Positions 1 through 7,909 of a stretch of 55,646 bases of DNA are shown piece after piece (within the stretch, counting starts at the first letter, position 1; each line of letters starts with the position of its first letter). Below the pieces are notes generated by a model. It was given only the letters and a program-made list of their open reading frames with translations, made no database searches and was not told where the DNA came from. Made by a program: the position numbers and the translations under genes. Source of the DNA: Kiritimatiellota bacterium (GTDB lineage Bacteria; Verrucomicrobiota; Kiritimatiellia; Kiritimatiellales; Tichowtungiaceae). The DNA lies in the NCBI GenBank assembly GCA_014381785.1, contig JACNKZ010000060.1, positions 1-55,646 of the forward strand, in the 5' to 3' direction.

Positions 1-76
1 ACTTTGCATTTGACCGAAGCCTATTTCAAAGAACCTCTATATGGTTATCAGTCCTCGCATTTAAGCAACGGCAATA

Positions 77-265
77 TCAGATTATTCCGGCTTGGCGCAG
101 GAAGTAGGCAATCAGCACAAGCATCACCGCGATGACGATTATTTTCAGTGTTGCTTTGACGGCTTTGGCAAACAGGATGAGTCCGATGATGGCCGCGGCG
201 GCTAAAATGACCATCCACGCTGTGGGATCCAAGGATTGAAGATTTTCCAGAAGGTTTAGTTTCAT
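77..265 (-). CDS. small two-helix membrane protein
   Basis: A 62-residue protein with two hydrophobic stretches, roughly residues 15-37 and 41-60, separated by a short Lys-containing turn (FAKAVKATLK). This predicts a hairpin membrane protein. I do not recognise a family. The start codon is an ATG, but no clear Shine-Dalgarno sequence precedes it, and the gene stands alone next to a repeat-bearing spacer. Its composition is typical of a real small membrane protein rather than of a shadow frame, but its function is unknown. Confidence 0.55.
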   Translation of the reverse strand: MKLNLLENLQSLDPTAWMVILAAAAIIGLILFAKAVKATLKIIVIAVMLVLIAYFLRQAGII

Positions 266-700
266 GATGTGTTTTCGGTTTGTTGTTGATGGATAACCTC
301 AGATGGCGGGTTCGATTTTCGTTTCATGCTCATGTTTTTTTTGACGGGATAACAGGATGAACAGGATTTAAATTCCCCATCCAGTCGATCCTGTAGTCCT
401 GTCTAAAATTCTCTTTCTAAACCTCGGAACATTATTAGCCGCCAAAGCTTGCCACGCTATAAGCGTGGAGCGCCCCGAACGGTCGGGGTCTTCGACATAG
501 ATCGCAAAAAAAAAGCCTGTAAACGCGCCATCGGCGGTCTCTACAAAAAACGCCTCAACCTTCGAAAAAACGGGACAAAACTGGTTAAATAAGACCGAAT
601 CCGGTTCGGCGTTTCCCGCGAGAGAGCGCCGAAAAAATCTGTACAAATGACCCCGGCGTATTAGTCTCTAGTTGCACAGCGATTGAGCGATCAAAGCAGG
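266..700. other. intergenic spacer with dispersed repeat fragments
   Basis: No convincing gene is seen. The tract around 334-370 (T-run followed by GACGGGATAACAGGAT) recurs in inverted orientation at about 6485-6512. The short GC-rich hairpin CCCCGAACGGTCGGGG lies near 473-490. At 639-653 TCTGTACAAATGACC resembles, on the other strand, the palindromic sites at 30086-30133. Confidence 0.5.
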
Positions 701-711
701 GGGTGAGGGCT

Positions 712-2019
712 GTGAGGATTCATGCCAAACTGGTTAGTTTTGTTGTGGGTGCGCTGGTTGTTCCGTTCCTTTTGGGGGTTTTCTACATCCGCCATTCCGG
801 CAGATCATATTATCAGGAACAGCAGGGAATTGTGCATTTGATGATTGCCGAGGAACTGGCGGGTACGCTGGAAAACAGCATCCGGCAGAAGTTTCAGCAG
901 GTTTTAAACTGGGTTGCGGTCAGTCCGCTTTGCTCGATGGCCGCTGAGGATTCAGTTTCTCCGTTCAATGTCGAGGACGTGCAGCAGGTGGAGTCGCGCT
1001 GGTCGCTTCCGTTAGAAACAAACGAGGTACTGCGGTCTATTTTATCAAACCCTCTCTCGGAGTATCTTTGCGCATTTCGACGTGTGAATCCCGAGTTCGC
1101 TGAAATTTTGATGACGGACCGGCATGGTCGGCTGATCGGGGCAACGAATCCGACGACCGATTATTGGCAGGCGGATGAGGGTTGGTGGAAAACCGGCTCG
1201 GGCCTGGCGGCCGCGACCGGAGCGACGGAGGGGCTTCTGTATGATGCCAGCTCCGATGTGCTTGCCATTGATATGGTTTTCCCCGTTTACAGTTTGAAAT
1301 ATCCTGCTGATTTCATCGGCGTACTGAAAGTCAGCTTGCATGCACGCCGGTTTTTGAAGGGCACAGCCTCCCATCCGTGGAATAAAGAGATCTCACGGGA
1401 TCTTATTCTTCCAGACGGGCGTGTACTGGTCCATCTGAATTCCGAGAGCGCGCCGGACGTTCCGCAGATTCCGGAAGCGGTTCTCCGGCAATTACTGACA
1501 TCACGGTATGGATGGGAAACGGTTGAGCTTGAGCCCGATGTTTTGTCGTTGTCTGCGGTGGCGCCCGTGCAGATTATGGACAGGCCATTTGCCATTGGCG
1601 AAGGGACGAATGATGTCGGCGAACTGTATGTTCTGGTTTCCCATGGCTTACGCGAGACCATGATGCCGGTACGAAGTGTTCTCCGGCAGCTGACGGTTTG
1701 GGGCGTTGTGATGGCGCTGCTTGTTGCTTTCGCCAGTTACCTTCTGGCAACGCACTGGTTTGCGCGGCCGATTAAAAAGCTGAGGGGAGCCTCACAGAGT
1801 CTGGTTGACTATATTAAGCTCGGCGAGCAGGGACGCTTTGAAGACTTGTGGGAAGGGCAGCAAAAAGCCACACGGCGGCTCGACGAGCTCAAAACCATAC
1901 GAAGTGGTGATGAACTGCAGGATTTGTCCCGCGACTTTATCCGAATGGGCGAGCGAATGATCAGCTTCCTGCACCAGCTTCAAGAGAAGCTTGCCGGCAA
2001 AAAAAGGAATAGAACGTAA
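712..2019 (+). CDS. membrane sensor: extracytoplasmic Cache-like domain plus HAMP, no output domain
   Basis: The protein has an N-terminal membrane helix (about residues 8-27), a long periplasmic region resembling a PDC/dCache sensor (segments like LAIDMVFPVYS and FIGVLKVSLHARRF are typical of the distal PDC fold), a second membrane helix around residues 325-347, and a cytoplasmic HAMP-like segment beginning ARPIKKLRGAS. It ends soon after the HAMP region with a helical tail, so no kinase, cyclase or methyl-accepting domain is attached. It probably relays a ligand signal to a separate partner. The GTG at 712 is preferred because AGGGGG lies about 8 nt upstream; an earlier in-frame GTG at 703 has no usable ribosome binding site. 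The ligand cannot be told. Confidence 0.75.
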   Translation: MRIHAKLVSFVVGALVVPFLLGVFYIRHSGRSYYQEQQGIVHLMIAEELAGTLENSIRQKFQQVLNWVAVSPLCSMAAEDSVSPFNVEDVQQVESRWSLPLETNEVLRSILSNPLSEYLCAFRRVNPEFAEILMTDRHGRLIGATNPTTDYWQADEGWWKTGSGLAAATGATEGLLYDASSDVLAIDMVFPVYSLKYPADFIGVLKVSLHARRFLKGTASHPWNKEISRDLILPDGRVLVHLNSESAPDVPQIPEAVLRQLLTSRYGWETVELEPDVLSLSAVAPVQIMDRPFAIGEGTNDVGELYVLVSHGLRETMMPVRSVLRQLTVWGVVMALLVAFASYLLATHWFARPIKKLRGASQSLVDYIKLGEQGRFEDLWEGQQKATRRLDELKTIRSGDELQDLSRDFIRMGERMISFLHQLQEKLAGKKRNRT

Positions 2020-2162
2020 GCCGTCCGGCTAATTGAGACACCGTAACGGCTTCCATCCCGCTGAGAAATCAACTACCGTGTGCGGAATATTCAAGTTCCG
2101 GTTAATTGTTACAGGTTAATGGTTATCGGGGCGTGACGACCTTAGACATTTAGACCCTATCT

Positions 2163-2663
2163 ATGACTGAATCCATTCACATCTATACTGACGGCGCATG
2201 CAAAGGAAACCCCGGACCCGGTGGTTACGGCGCGGTGCTGATTTGCGACGGTCAGCGCAAGGAGCTTTCGGGCGGTTTCCGCAAAACCACCAACAACCGC
2301 ATGGAGCTGATGGCTTGTGTGGAGGGACTTCGAACCTTGAAGCGCCCCAGTACGGTGACGCTGACGAGCGATTCGAAGTATGTGGTGAATGCGATGGCAC
2401 GAGGCTGGGCGAAGCGCTGGCGTTCCAAGGGCTGGAAACTTTCGCCCTCCAAGCCGGCTAAAAACCCCGACCTTTGGAGAGAATTGCTGGAGCTGTGCGA
2501 AAAACACACCGTTACCTTCCTGTGGGTGAAGGGGCATACCGGACATCCGGAAAACGAACGCTGCGATGTGCTGGCGGTGGCCGCTTCGGAGCAGAAGGAT
2601 CTTCCCGCCGACACGGCCTTTGAAACGCCGAAGCCTCCTGAAGCCGATCTGTTCAGCCTGTAA
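2163..2663 (+). CDS. rnhA: ribonuclease HI
   Basis: Ribonuclease HI cleaves the RNA strand of RNA-DNA hybrids, removing R-loops and primers. The 166-residue protein carries the full catalytic set: D10 in YTDGAC, E48 in RMELM, D70 in TSDSKYV and D135 in ERCDVLA, with the loop histidine H125 in KGHTGH. The basic protrusion (RWRSKGWKLS) is present, as in the E. coli type. The C-terminus is extended by about ten residues ending EADLFSL, which resembles the short clamp-binding motifs of DNA replication proteins; that is inference. The gene stands alone between spacers and has an ATG start. A one-mismatch copy of the TTCCAA palindrome falls at 2423-2437 in the conserved protrusion. Confidence 0.95.
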   Translation: MTESIHIYTDGACKGNPGPGGYGAVLICDGQRKELSGGFRKTTNNRMELMACVEGLRTLKRPSTVTLTSDSKYVVNAMARGWAKRWRSKGWKLSPSKPAKNPDLWRELLELCEKHTVTFLWVKGHTGHPENERCDVLAVAASEQKDLPADTAFETPKPPEADLFSL

Positions 2664-3199
2664 GAGTTTTTCACCACGAATAACACGAATAGGCACGAAT
2701 TAGAAAGTGAACCGAAGCAGTTCGGGAGAAAACATCAAAATGAAAACGTGTTCTCATTTTTGCTGTTTAATCCCGAACCCGGTTCCGCGTAGCGGAACTC
2801 CGCCGCCGGCGGGTTGCGGTTCCCTTCAGATTTCGGATGGCATCTCCACAGAAGGTAACTAAGGGAACAAGTTAGGCAGAATAATTTGTGGGCAGAATGA
2901 TGGGTACCAGACGCCTTCGGCGGAGCCAAAGAGAAAAGATTTTTTGACCGCACTTGAGCCATAGGCGAAAGAGGCTGGCTTGTGAAGCAAGACGGCAGTG
3001 AGACGGCAAATTAACACTAATGGCCACTAATTTTTAAAAGCAGAGAACATCTGTCGTTTTGTAGGACTAGAACGGTCAGCGACCTTCCCGGCGAATTGAA
3101 AATGGGAAGTTTGACAAAATAATGGATAACAAAATTATTTTCCAACAACTCCAGTTTGAAGCAGCAGAGCTTCCCATGATTTTGTTATCAATGATTTTG
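2664..3199. repeat. intergenic spacer with CARAAT-type repeats
   Basis: No gene is supported. At 2874-2904 two direct units read GGCAGAATAATT and GGCAGAATGATG. At about 3115-3142 and 3176-3204 the units ACAAAATAATGGATAACAAAAT and ATTTTGTTATCAATGATTTTGT face each other as an inverted repeat with a loop of about 30 nt. These match units at 3766-3800, 6765-6825, 13802-13900, 38006-38032 and 54403-54416. Confidence 0.6.
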
Positions 3200-3201
3200 T
3201 T

Positions 3202-3218
3202 AAAAACAGCCCCTGTTT
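3202..3218 (-). terminator. short terminator hairpin of the Nudix gene
   Basis: Reading on the minus strand, AAACAG-GGG-CTGTTT is followed by more T residues directly at the stop codon of the Nudix gene. The stem is only 6 bp and AT-rich, so this is a weak terminator candidate. The same hairpin recurs at 6542-6557 with the last codons of the gene. Confidence 0.4.
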
Positions 3219-3708
3219 AGTTGAACGGGAGCAGCTCGTGGTCGAGCATGGTTTTGTTGTCAAAGGTGAAGTGGCCAATGAACTTTTTTCCGGCAATCAT
3301 TTTGGGATACCAGACGGGATCGTCCGCCCACATGTTGTGCCAGGGCAGGTTGTCGATGGAGAACCAGAAGGGGACCGCTTCGTCGGTTTCAGTCGGGGTG
3401 CCTTCAAATTCGGTGGCGATGTAGACTTCGCCGTGGATGCTGTGGCCGTCGATAAAGTGAAACATCAGGGTGCCGACATGTTCCGGAACGAGCGGGGTGA
3501 TGCACAGTTCTTCCTGCGTTTCGCGCACCGCGCATTCCAGCCAGGTTTCGCCGGCTTCGAGCCGTCCGCCGGGTGCATTAAAGTAGCCCGCGCCGAATCC
3601 GCGCTTCTTTTCGATCAGCAGCAGTTTGCCCTCCTGCTGAATAAACATCAGGGTGGCTTTCTCTTGGGGATCCCATGTGGCCCAGTCAATGTCGGTTACT
3701 TTGCTCAT
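3217..3708 (-). CDS. Nudix hydrolase, MTH1/MutT-like (oxidised purine nucleotide pyrophosphatase)
   Basis: The protein contains a complete Nudix box (GGRLEAGETWLECAVRETQ, then EELCI), which binds Mg2+ and cleaves nucleoside diphosphate-X substrates. The flanking KKRGFGAGYFNAPGG and the C-terminal WADDPVWYPKM...KKFIGHFTF resemble eukaryotic MTH1 (KKRGFG, MWPDDSYWFP, KKFHGYF), so the likely role is removing 8-oxo-dGTP or 2-hydroxy-dATP from the nucleotide pool. The ATG at 3708 (MSKVTDID) is preferred over an upstream in-frame GTG at 3723. Remnants of the 3' end of this gene or a paralogue occur at 4174-4236 and 6509-6557. Substrate assignment rests on similarity only. Confidence 0.85.
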   Translation of the reverse strand: MSKVTDIDWATWDPQEKATLMFIQQEGKLLLIEKKRGFGAGYFNAPGGRLEAGETWLECAVRETQEELCITPLVPEHVGTLMFHFIDGHSIHGEVYIATEFEGTPTETDEAVPFWFSIDNLPWHNMWADDPVWYPKMIAGKKFIGHFTFDNKTMLDHELLPFN

Positions 3709-3759
3709 ACTTGTTTTTACCACGAATTACCCGGCGCAGCAGAGCCACAATCAAAGAAC

Positions 3760-4170
3760 GTTTTACAAAATAATGGATAACAGAATGATTTTTTAATAAC
3801 TCCAGTTTGAAACAGCAGAGCTACAATCAAGAATTCTAACCACTAATTAACACTAATTAACACTAATGAACACTAATGGCTGCGAATGGGAAAGGGAACC
3901 GAAGCCGTTCGGTTCCCTTCAGATTTTACAAAAAACTATAGCCGTTCGCTTAGGGGAATAGGGATTTCCACAGAAGGTAACAAAGGTAATGAAGTAGAAT
4001 GCCGTTAAAAGGAATGGTTGCATGCCCCCGAACCCCTTCGTTCTCTTCGTTTCCTTCTGTAAAAAATTTGCCTGTTTTCTTTCCTCCTTCGTGCCTCAGT
4101 GGCTCTGTGCGAGATAGTTCCCTCTCTATCTCCGAACACTCGGAGCCCGACCCTTCGGGCCGGGTAAAAT
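3760..4170. repeat. spacer with repeat fragments
   Basis: No gene is supported here. ACAAAATAATGGATAACAG at 3766-3784, followed by ACTCCAGTTTGAA, repeats the sequence at 3116-3165. CACTAATTAA occurs in tandem near 3840-3875. TCCACAGAAGGTAAC at about 3967 repeats 2845-2860. TTCGTTCTCTTCGTTTCC near 4040-4057 resembles the arms at 51402-51504. The tract reads as a pile-up of repeat pieces. Confidence 0.5.
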
Positions 4171-4173
4171 AGA

Positions 4174-4236
4174 TCAGTCGAACGGGAGCAGTTCGTGGTC
4201 GAGCATGGTTTTTCCGTCAAAGGTGAAGCGGCCCGA
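4174..4236 (-). pseudogene. remnant of the 3' end of a second Nudix gene
   Basis: On the minus strand this segment encodes RFTFDGKTMLDHELLPFD followed by a stop codon. It matches the C-terminus of the intact Nudix protein (HFTFDNKTMLDHELLPFN) with a few substitutions. Nothing upstream continues the Nudix fold, so it is the tail of a lost paralogue or a copied fragment. Confidence 0.7.
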
Positions 4237-4342
4237 AGGATCGGGCTGCAAGCAGGTGGTGAAAAAAATCTCCCGTCCCACTAAATTCTACGAATAACCA
4301 ATAATGAATAATCAGTAACGGAAATCCAGTAACGGAAATCCG

Positions 4343-5488
4343 TTAGTACAAATCAATTTTGCCGAGCACGCCTTCGAGGGAGCCGTTGTTCAGGTCATGC
4401 TTCCATTCCGGCTTGAGGCCGACTTTTTTGAGCAGTTTGCGGTCGCCGGTATAGACATAGGCGGTGCAGCCGGTGCAGCGCTGCTTCAGGAAGTCGCCGA
4501 ATTCTTTGGCCAGTTCTTCGGCGCTTTCGCGGCTACCGAGCCGTACGCCGTAGGGCGGGTTGACGACAATCGTTGTGTTCTCAAGCTTTTCGATCTGCCG
4601 GAAATCTTTGGGTCCGCACTCAAAGGCATTTTTGCAGCCCGGCAGGCGGTTGAGGTTGCGGCGGGTGGCGCGCGCGGCCGCCGGGTCGATGTCGGACCCA
4701 ATCAGCAGACCGTCGGGCAGGGGGCGCATTTCTGAGTCCGCTTTTTCTTTCACTTTGTTCCAAATCGCGGTGTCAAAGTCGGGCAGATAGAAGAAGCCCC
4801 ATTTGTCGCGCAGGTGTCCGGCGGGCATGCGGCAGTAGCTCATGGCGGCTTCGCACAGCAGGGTGCCGGAGCCGCACATGGGGTCGAGCAGCGGGCGTTC
4901 CCCGTCCCAGCCCGAGAGACGGATAATGGCCGCCGCCAGTGTTTCGGCCAGCGGGGCTTCGACGGTTGCCGTGCGGTAGCCGCGTTTGTGGAGCGAGCCG
5001 CCGGAGGTGTCGATGCTGATGGTGGCGCGGTTTTCGCGCACGTAGAGATGGATGCCTAAATCCGGATTCTGCACATCGACGCTGGGACGTTCGCCGGTTT
5101 GTTCGCGGAAGTAGTCGCACACGGCATCTTTCACCTTGAGGCCGGCATACTGCGAGTGTTTGAGCGACGGGGTGTTGGAGGTGACGGCATTGACCGCAAA
5201 GGTCTCGCGCGTGCCGATGAATTGCGACCAGTCGATTTTCTTGGCCGTGAGATGCAGGTATTTATCGCTGTGGCAGTCGAAGGTGATCAGCGGGGCGAGC
5301 ACACGGATGAGCAGACGCGAGGTGTAGTTGATGCGATAGAGCGTTTCCTGATCGGCTTTAAAGTGGAAGCCGCGGTAGTCGGGCCGGATGGCCCGCGCGC
5401 CCAGTGCGTTGAGCTCCGCCTCAGCCAGCTCCTCGAAGCCGCCGGCGACCTGTGCGAAATATTGATTGCGTTGTTGGTATTGGAACAT
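4343..5488 (-). CDS. rlmL: 23S rRNA guanine-N2 methyltransferase, RlmL/YpsC type (THUMP)
   Basis: A class I SAM-dependent RNA methyltransferase of 381 residues. The N-terminal half has the THUMP RNA-binding fold (about residues 50-160). The catalytic half begins with the SAM motif LLDPMCGSGTLLCEAA near residue 200 and has the NPPYG motif near residue 308 that positions the target amino group. This architecture equals the N-terminal half of E. coli RlmKL, or stand-alone YpsC-like proteins of Firmicutes, which make m2G2445 in 23S rRNA. The RlmK half is absent. The gene is divergent from truA, another RNA-modification gene, with about 146 bp between them. The ATG at 5488 gives the usual N-terminus; no strong ribosome binding site is visible. 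Confidence 0.88.
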   Translation of the reverse strand: MFQYQQRNQYFAQVAGGFEELAEAELNALGARAIRPDYRGFHFKADQETLYRINYTSRLLIRVLAPLITFDCHSDKYLHLTAKKIDWSQFIGTRETFAVNAVTSNTPSLKHSQYAGLKVKDAVCDYFREQTGERPSVDVQNPDLGIHLYVRENRATISIDTSGGSLHKRGYRTATVEAPLAETLAAAIIRLSGWDGERPLLDPMCGSGTLLCEAAMSYCRMPAGHLRDKWGFFYLPDFDTAIWNKVKEKADSEMRPLPDGLLIGSDIDPAAARATRRNLNRLPGCKNAFECGPKDFRQIEKLENTTIVVNPPYGVRLGSRESAEELAKEFGDFLKQRCTGCTAYVYTGDRKLLKKVGLKPEWKHDLNNGSLEGVLGKIDLY

Positions 5489-5634
5489 AGAAACAGCCTA
5501 TTCAAAAATTCGAAGCACGAATATCGAAATACGCAACAATTTCAAAATCCAAAATAAAAGATCTGGTTTTGGTGTTTAAAAATTATGTATTCGAGTTTGT
5601 TTCGGATTTCGGGTTTAGTATTTCGAAATTACTT

Positions 5635-6378
5635 ATGAGTACTCGATATAAGATCACCATTGCCTACGACGGGACGGACTATGCGGGCTGGCAGGTTCAG
5701 CCGCGCAAAAACACCGTGCAGGCGGAAATCGAGCGGGTGCTGGAGACGTTGGCCGGTAAAAAGGTGCGTATTCATCATTCGGGCCGGACAGACGCCGGGG
5801 TGCACGCCAAAGGGCAGGTGGCTCATTTCGATCTGGATGAGGCGGTCGATCCCCAGCGTTTTCAAACCAGCCTCAACGCACTCCTCAAGCCCGATGTGCG
5901 CGTTATGAAGCTACAGAAGGTGAAGGACGACTTTCACGCCCGCTTCAACGCCACCGGCAAGGAATACCGCTATTTTATCTGGAACGGCCCAGCCGTTCCG
6001 CCGGAGCTGCGTCTCTACCGCCTGCACGAGCGCCGTCCGCTCGACATCGATGCCATGAAGCGCGCCGCCGACGTGCTGGTCGGCAAACACGATTTCGCCG
6101 CGTTCACCGCCAACCCGAACCGTGAAATCGGCGGGACGGTGAAGACCATCACCAAAATCACCGTCACCCGCTCACGAGAGGGGGATGTGAAGATCTGTGT
6201 GGCCGGGAAGGGCTTCCTTTACAAGATGGTCCGCTCCATCGCCGGCTTCCTGCTGCGCGTCGGTCTTGGCGAGCTGGACGTGAAAGACGCCCGCCGCCTG
6301 CTCAAGGCCGCTGAACGCACCAACGAAATCCCCACCGCCAAACCCCTCGGACTGTTTCTTTGGAAAGTGGATTATTGA
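5635..6378 (+). CDS. truA: tRNA pseudouridine(38-40) synthase
   Basis: TruA isomerises uridines 38, 39 and 40 in the tRNA anticodon arm. The 247-residue protein has the conserved start (KITIAYDGTDYAGWQ) and the catalytic aspartate D53 in GRTDAGVHAKGQ. Further conserved parts are FHARFNATGKEYRYFIW and the C-terminal FLYKMVRSIAGFLLRVG. The ATG at 5635 is chosen because it places the family N-terminus correctly; the frame is open 66 nt further upstream but that part has no counterpart in the family. It is divergent from the rlmL-type gene, and both act on structured RNA. Confidence 0.95.
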   Translation: MSTRYKITIAYDGTDYAGWQVQPRKNTVQAEIERVLETLAGKKVRIHHSGRTDAGVHAKGQVAHFDLDEAVDPQRFQTSLNALLKPDVRVMKLQKVKDDFHARFNATGKEYRYFIWNGPAVPPELRLYRLHERRPLDIDAMKRAADVLVGKHDFAAFTANPNREIGGTVKTITKITVTRSREGDVKICVAGKGFLYKMVRSIAGFLLRVGLGELDVKDARRLLKAAERTNEIPTAKPLGLFLWKVDY

Positions 6379-6887
6379 TTTGTATTAGAGAGACGTTGAA
6401 ATCGTTCAAATGCCCTGATGGGCTCGTTAAAACCGCTAAAGACGGTTGGTTGCTCTGTTTTCCTTGATCCAATTAATCACAGATGATCCTGTTATCCGGT
6501 CAAAAAAAACATGCTCGACCACGAGCTGCTTCAGTTCAACTAAACAGGGGCTGTTTTTTGCCCGCCAAAGAACGCTAAATTTTCGCGAAAAGGACTTCTT
6601 TTTTTCGCGCTTCTTTCGCGTGTTTAGCGGTCAAAACCTCTTACGCACCAAGCGGCGAAGCAGATGGGGATTTTCTATATACGAAGATTTCTCATCTGGT
6701 CCATCTTGTGGATGCCGTCAAAAAATTAACTGCCATATGTGTAAGTGGGACATAGGCAGAATGATTACCTATTCATTTGCAGTTGGTTGTAAAAATTATT
6801 CTGCCCCTAATCATTCTGCCTAAATATGTGATCGCACAGGTTTTCGGATGTCCTGGTTTTTTTTAGAGGTTTTAGGAGCCGGTCCGT
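6379..6887. repeat. intergenic spacer: Nudix 3' fragment and a CARAAT-type inverted repeat
   Basis: No gene is supported. Positions 6485-6512 (ATCCTGTTATCCGGTC plus an A-run) are an inverted copy of 334-370. Positions 6509-6557 repeat the last ten codons, stop and hairpin of the Nudix gene (ATGCTCGACCACGAGCTGCT onward) on the plus strand. Positions 6768-6781 (GGCAGAATGATTAC) and 6808-6822 (TAATCATTCTGCC) form an inverted repeat with an inner ATTATTCTGCCCC unit. Confidence 0.6.
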
Positions 6888-7106
6888 TTATTTAGGTAGC
6901 GGGCAGGTCCCGCCGCCGCAACCGGCACCTGTTTTGGCCGCATCCAGCTTGCAGGCCGCTTCCGCGGTGGAGCAGGCCGCCGCTTCTTTCACTGCGCAGG
7001 CTGTTGCGTCTGTCGGTGCTTTGCCCATTCCAAAAACGATGGATGCCAGGGCAACCGCGGCCGCCAGGGTGATGAACTTCTTCCTGTGATATTTCCTTGT
7101 GTCCAT
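6888..7106 (-). CDS. small exported Cys-rich protein
   Basis: A 72-residue protein with a basic N-terminus (MDTRKYHRKK) and a hydrophobic segment (FITLAAAVALASIVFGM), i.e. a signal peptide or anchor. A short mature part follows with six cysteines and a tail GAGCGGGTCPLPK. The Cys spacing suggests metal binding or disulfides in the periplasm, but I recognise no family. It is transcribed away from the mraZ operon, with 136 bp between the two starts that must hold both promoters. No clear ribosome binding site is visible. Confidence 0.6.
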   Translation of the reverse strand: MDTRKYHRKKFITLAAAVALASIVFGMGKAPTDATACAVKEAAACSTAEAACKLDAAKTGAGCGGGTCPLPK

Positions 7107-7186
7107 AGCTAAACATTACTTGTGAGCTAACTTTTAGCCAGCCTTCGGGGGATTTCATTCAATTAGTATTTTGTTGGGGAAATCGG

Positions 7187-7215
7187 TTGACCAATGTGGG
7201 GCGTAGTGACATAAA
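7187..7215 (+). promoter_or_regulatory. candidate sigma70-type promoter of the dcw cluster
   Basis: TTGACC at 7187-7192 and CATAAA at 7210-7215 are separated by 17 nt, 28 nt before the mraZ start codon. GTGGGG and TTGGGG motifs nearby (7174-7201) loosely resemble the repeats bound by MraZ in other bacteria, so autoregulation is possible. Hexamer matches are partial. Confidence 0.4.
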
Positions 7216-7242
7216 AGGGAGCATATAAGAGCGAGGTGGAGT

Positions 7243-7701
7243 ATGAATACATTAGAATCCATAACAGAAGAGTTGTTCGTAGGTTCATATCATCATTCGC
7301 TTGATCCCAAGCGCCGGCTGATTATCCCCTCCACATGGCGCTCAATGCTGGGCGAAACACCCCGGCTTTATGTCCTGCCGCATCCGGACCGCAAATGCCT
7401 TTTCCTCTACACCCTGCAGGAGATGAACCGCCGTTTAATGAAACTGCGCGAGGCCGCGACAGTGGATGCGAACGACGAGCAGGCCGTGCGCGCCATTACG
7501 GCGGCGGCAGATGCGCTGACGGTGGACGCGCAGGGGCGGGTTCGGATTAAGGATGAGCTACTGGCTCACGCGGAGGTGAGCAGCAAGGTGGTGCTGGTCG
7601 GCACCATGACCCGCATGGAGCTGTGGAGCGAGGAACAGTTTGATATGGCGCTGCCGGCGGATTCGTCGCTGGCGGAGAGCACATTTTTTGGAAGCTATTA
7701 G
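7243..7701 (+). CDS. mraZ: transcriptional regulator and dcw cluster leader MraZ
   Basis: MraZ is the DNA-binding regulator that normally heads the division and cell wall cluster. The 152-residue protein has two SpoVT-AbrB-like halves; the first carries the signature FVGSYHHSLDPKRRLIIPSTW, and the second repeats the pattern around TVDAQGRVRIKDELL. The start is fixed by the ribosome binding sequence GAGGTGGAG just upstream of ATG. It is followed 12 nt later by a small gene and then rsmH, the usual partner. The stop codon overlaps the ribosome binding site of the next gene (TAGGAGG), suggesting translational coupling. Confidence 0.95.
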   Translation: MNTLESITEELFVGSYHHSLDPKRRLIIPSTWRSMLGETPRLYVLPHPDRKCLFLYTLQEMNRRLMKLREAATVDANDEQAVRAITAAADALTVDAQGRVRIKDELLAHAEVSSKVVLVGTMTRMELWSEEQFDMALPADSSLAESTFFGSY

Positions 7702-7713
7702 GAGGAAACAACC

Positions 7714-7902
7714 ATGAGTATGACCGGTATCGCTAAATATATGCATCTTTCGAAGGCCATTGATCTGCGCCGGGAGAGCGAGCGCTATCTTCGGCTGCCA
7801 GACGGACGCTCCTTTCGCACCGTACTGATGACCGAAAAGCAGGCCGCGACATTTTCCGCGGCCTGTTCCCGCCGGGCGCTGGTCAGCGGGATGATGGGTT
7901 AA
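7714..7902 (+). CDS. small unknown protein between mraZ and rsmH
   Basis: A 62-residue, basic, soluble protein (MSMTGIAKYMHLSKAIDLRR...). A strong ribosome binding site, AGGAGG, lies 8 nt before ATG and overlaps the mraZ stop codon. Seven nt separate its stop from the rsmH start, so it is translated as part of the operon. I recognise no domain. The content of Arg, Ser and Leu suggests a compact helical protein. Its position within the most conserved part of the dcw cluster makes a role linked to division or to RsmH plausible but unproven. Confidence 0.7.
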   Translation: MSMTGIAKYMHLSKAIDLRRESERYLRLPDGRSFRTVLMTEKQAATFSAACSRRALVSGMMG

Positions 7903-7909
7903 GGATTTT

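Noticed and set aside
2423..2437. TTCCAA-GGG-CTGGAA in rnhA as a full palindrome copy
   Set aside because: It has one mismatch and encodes a conserved part of the RNase HI protrusion, so it may be chance or a precursor; it was not counted among perfect copies.
4005..4220. 71-codon minus-strand frame
   Set aside because: It consists of repeat fragments and a stretch antisense or out of frame to the Nudix remnant; no ribosome binding site.
6446..6823. 125-codon open frame between truA and the Cys-rich gene
   Set aside because: It runs through Nudix 3' fragment and repeat sequence; the translation is patchwork and has no start signal.
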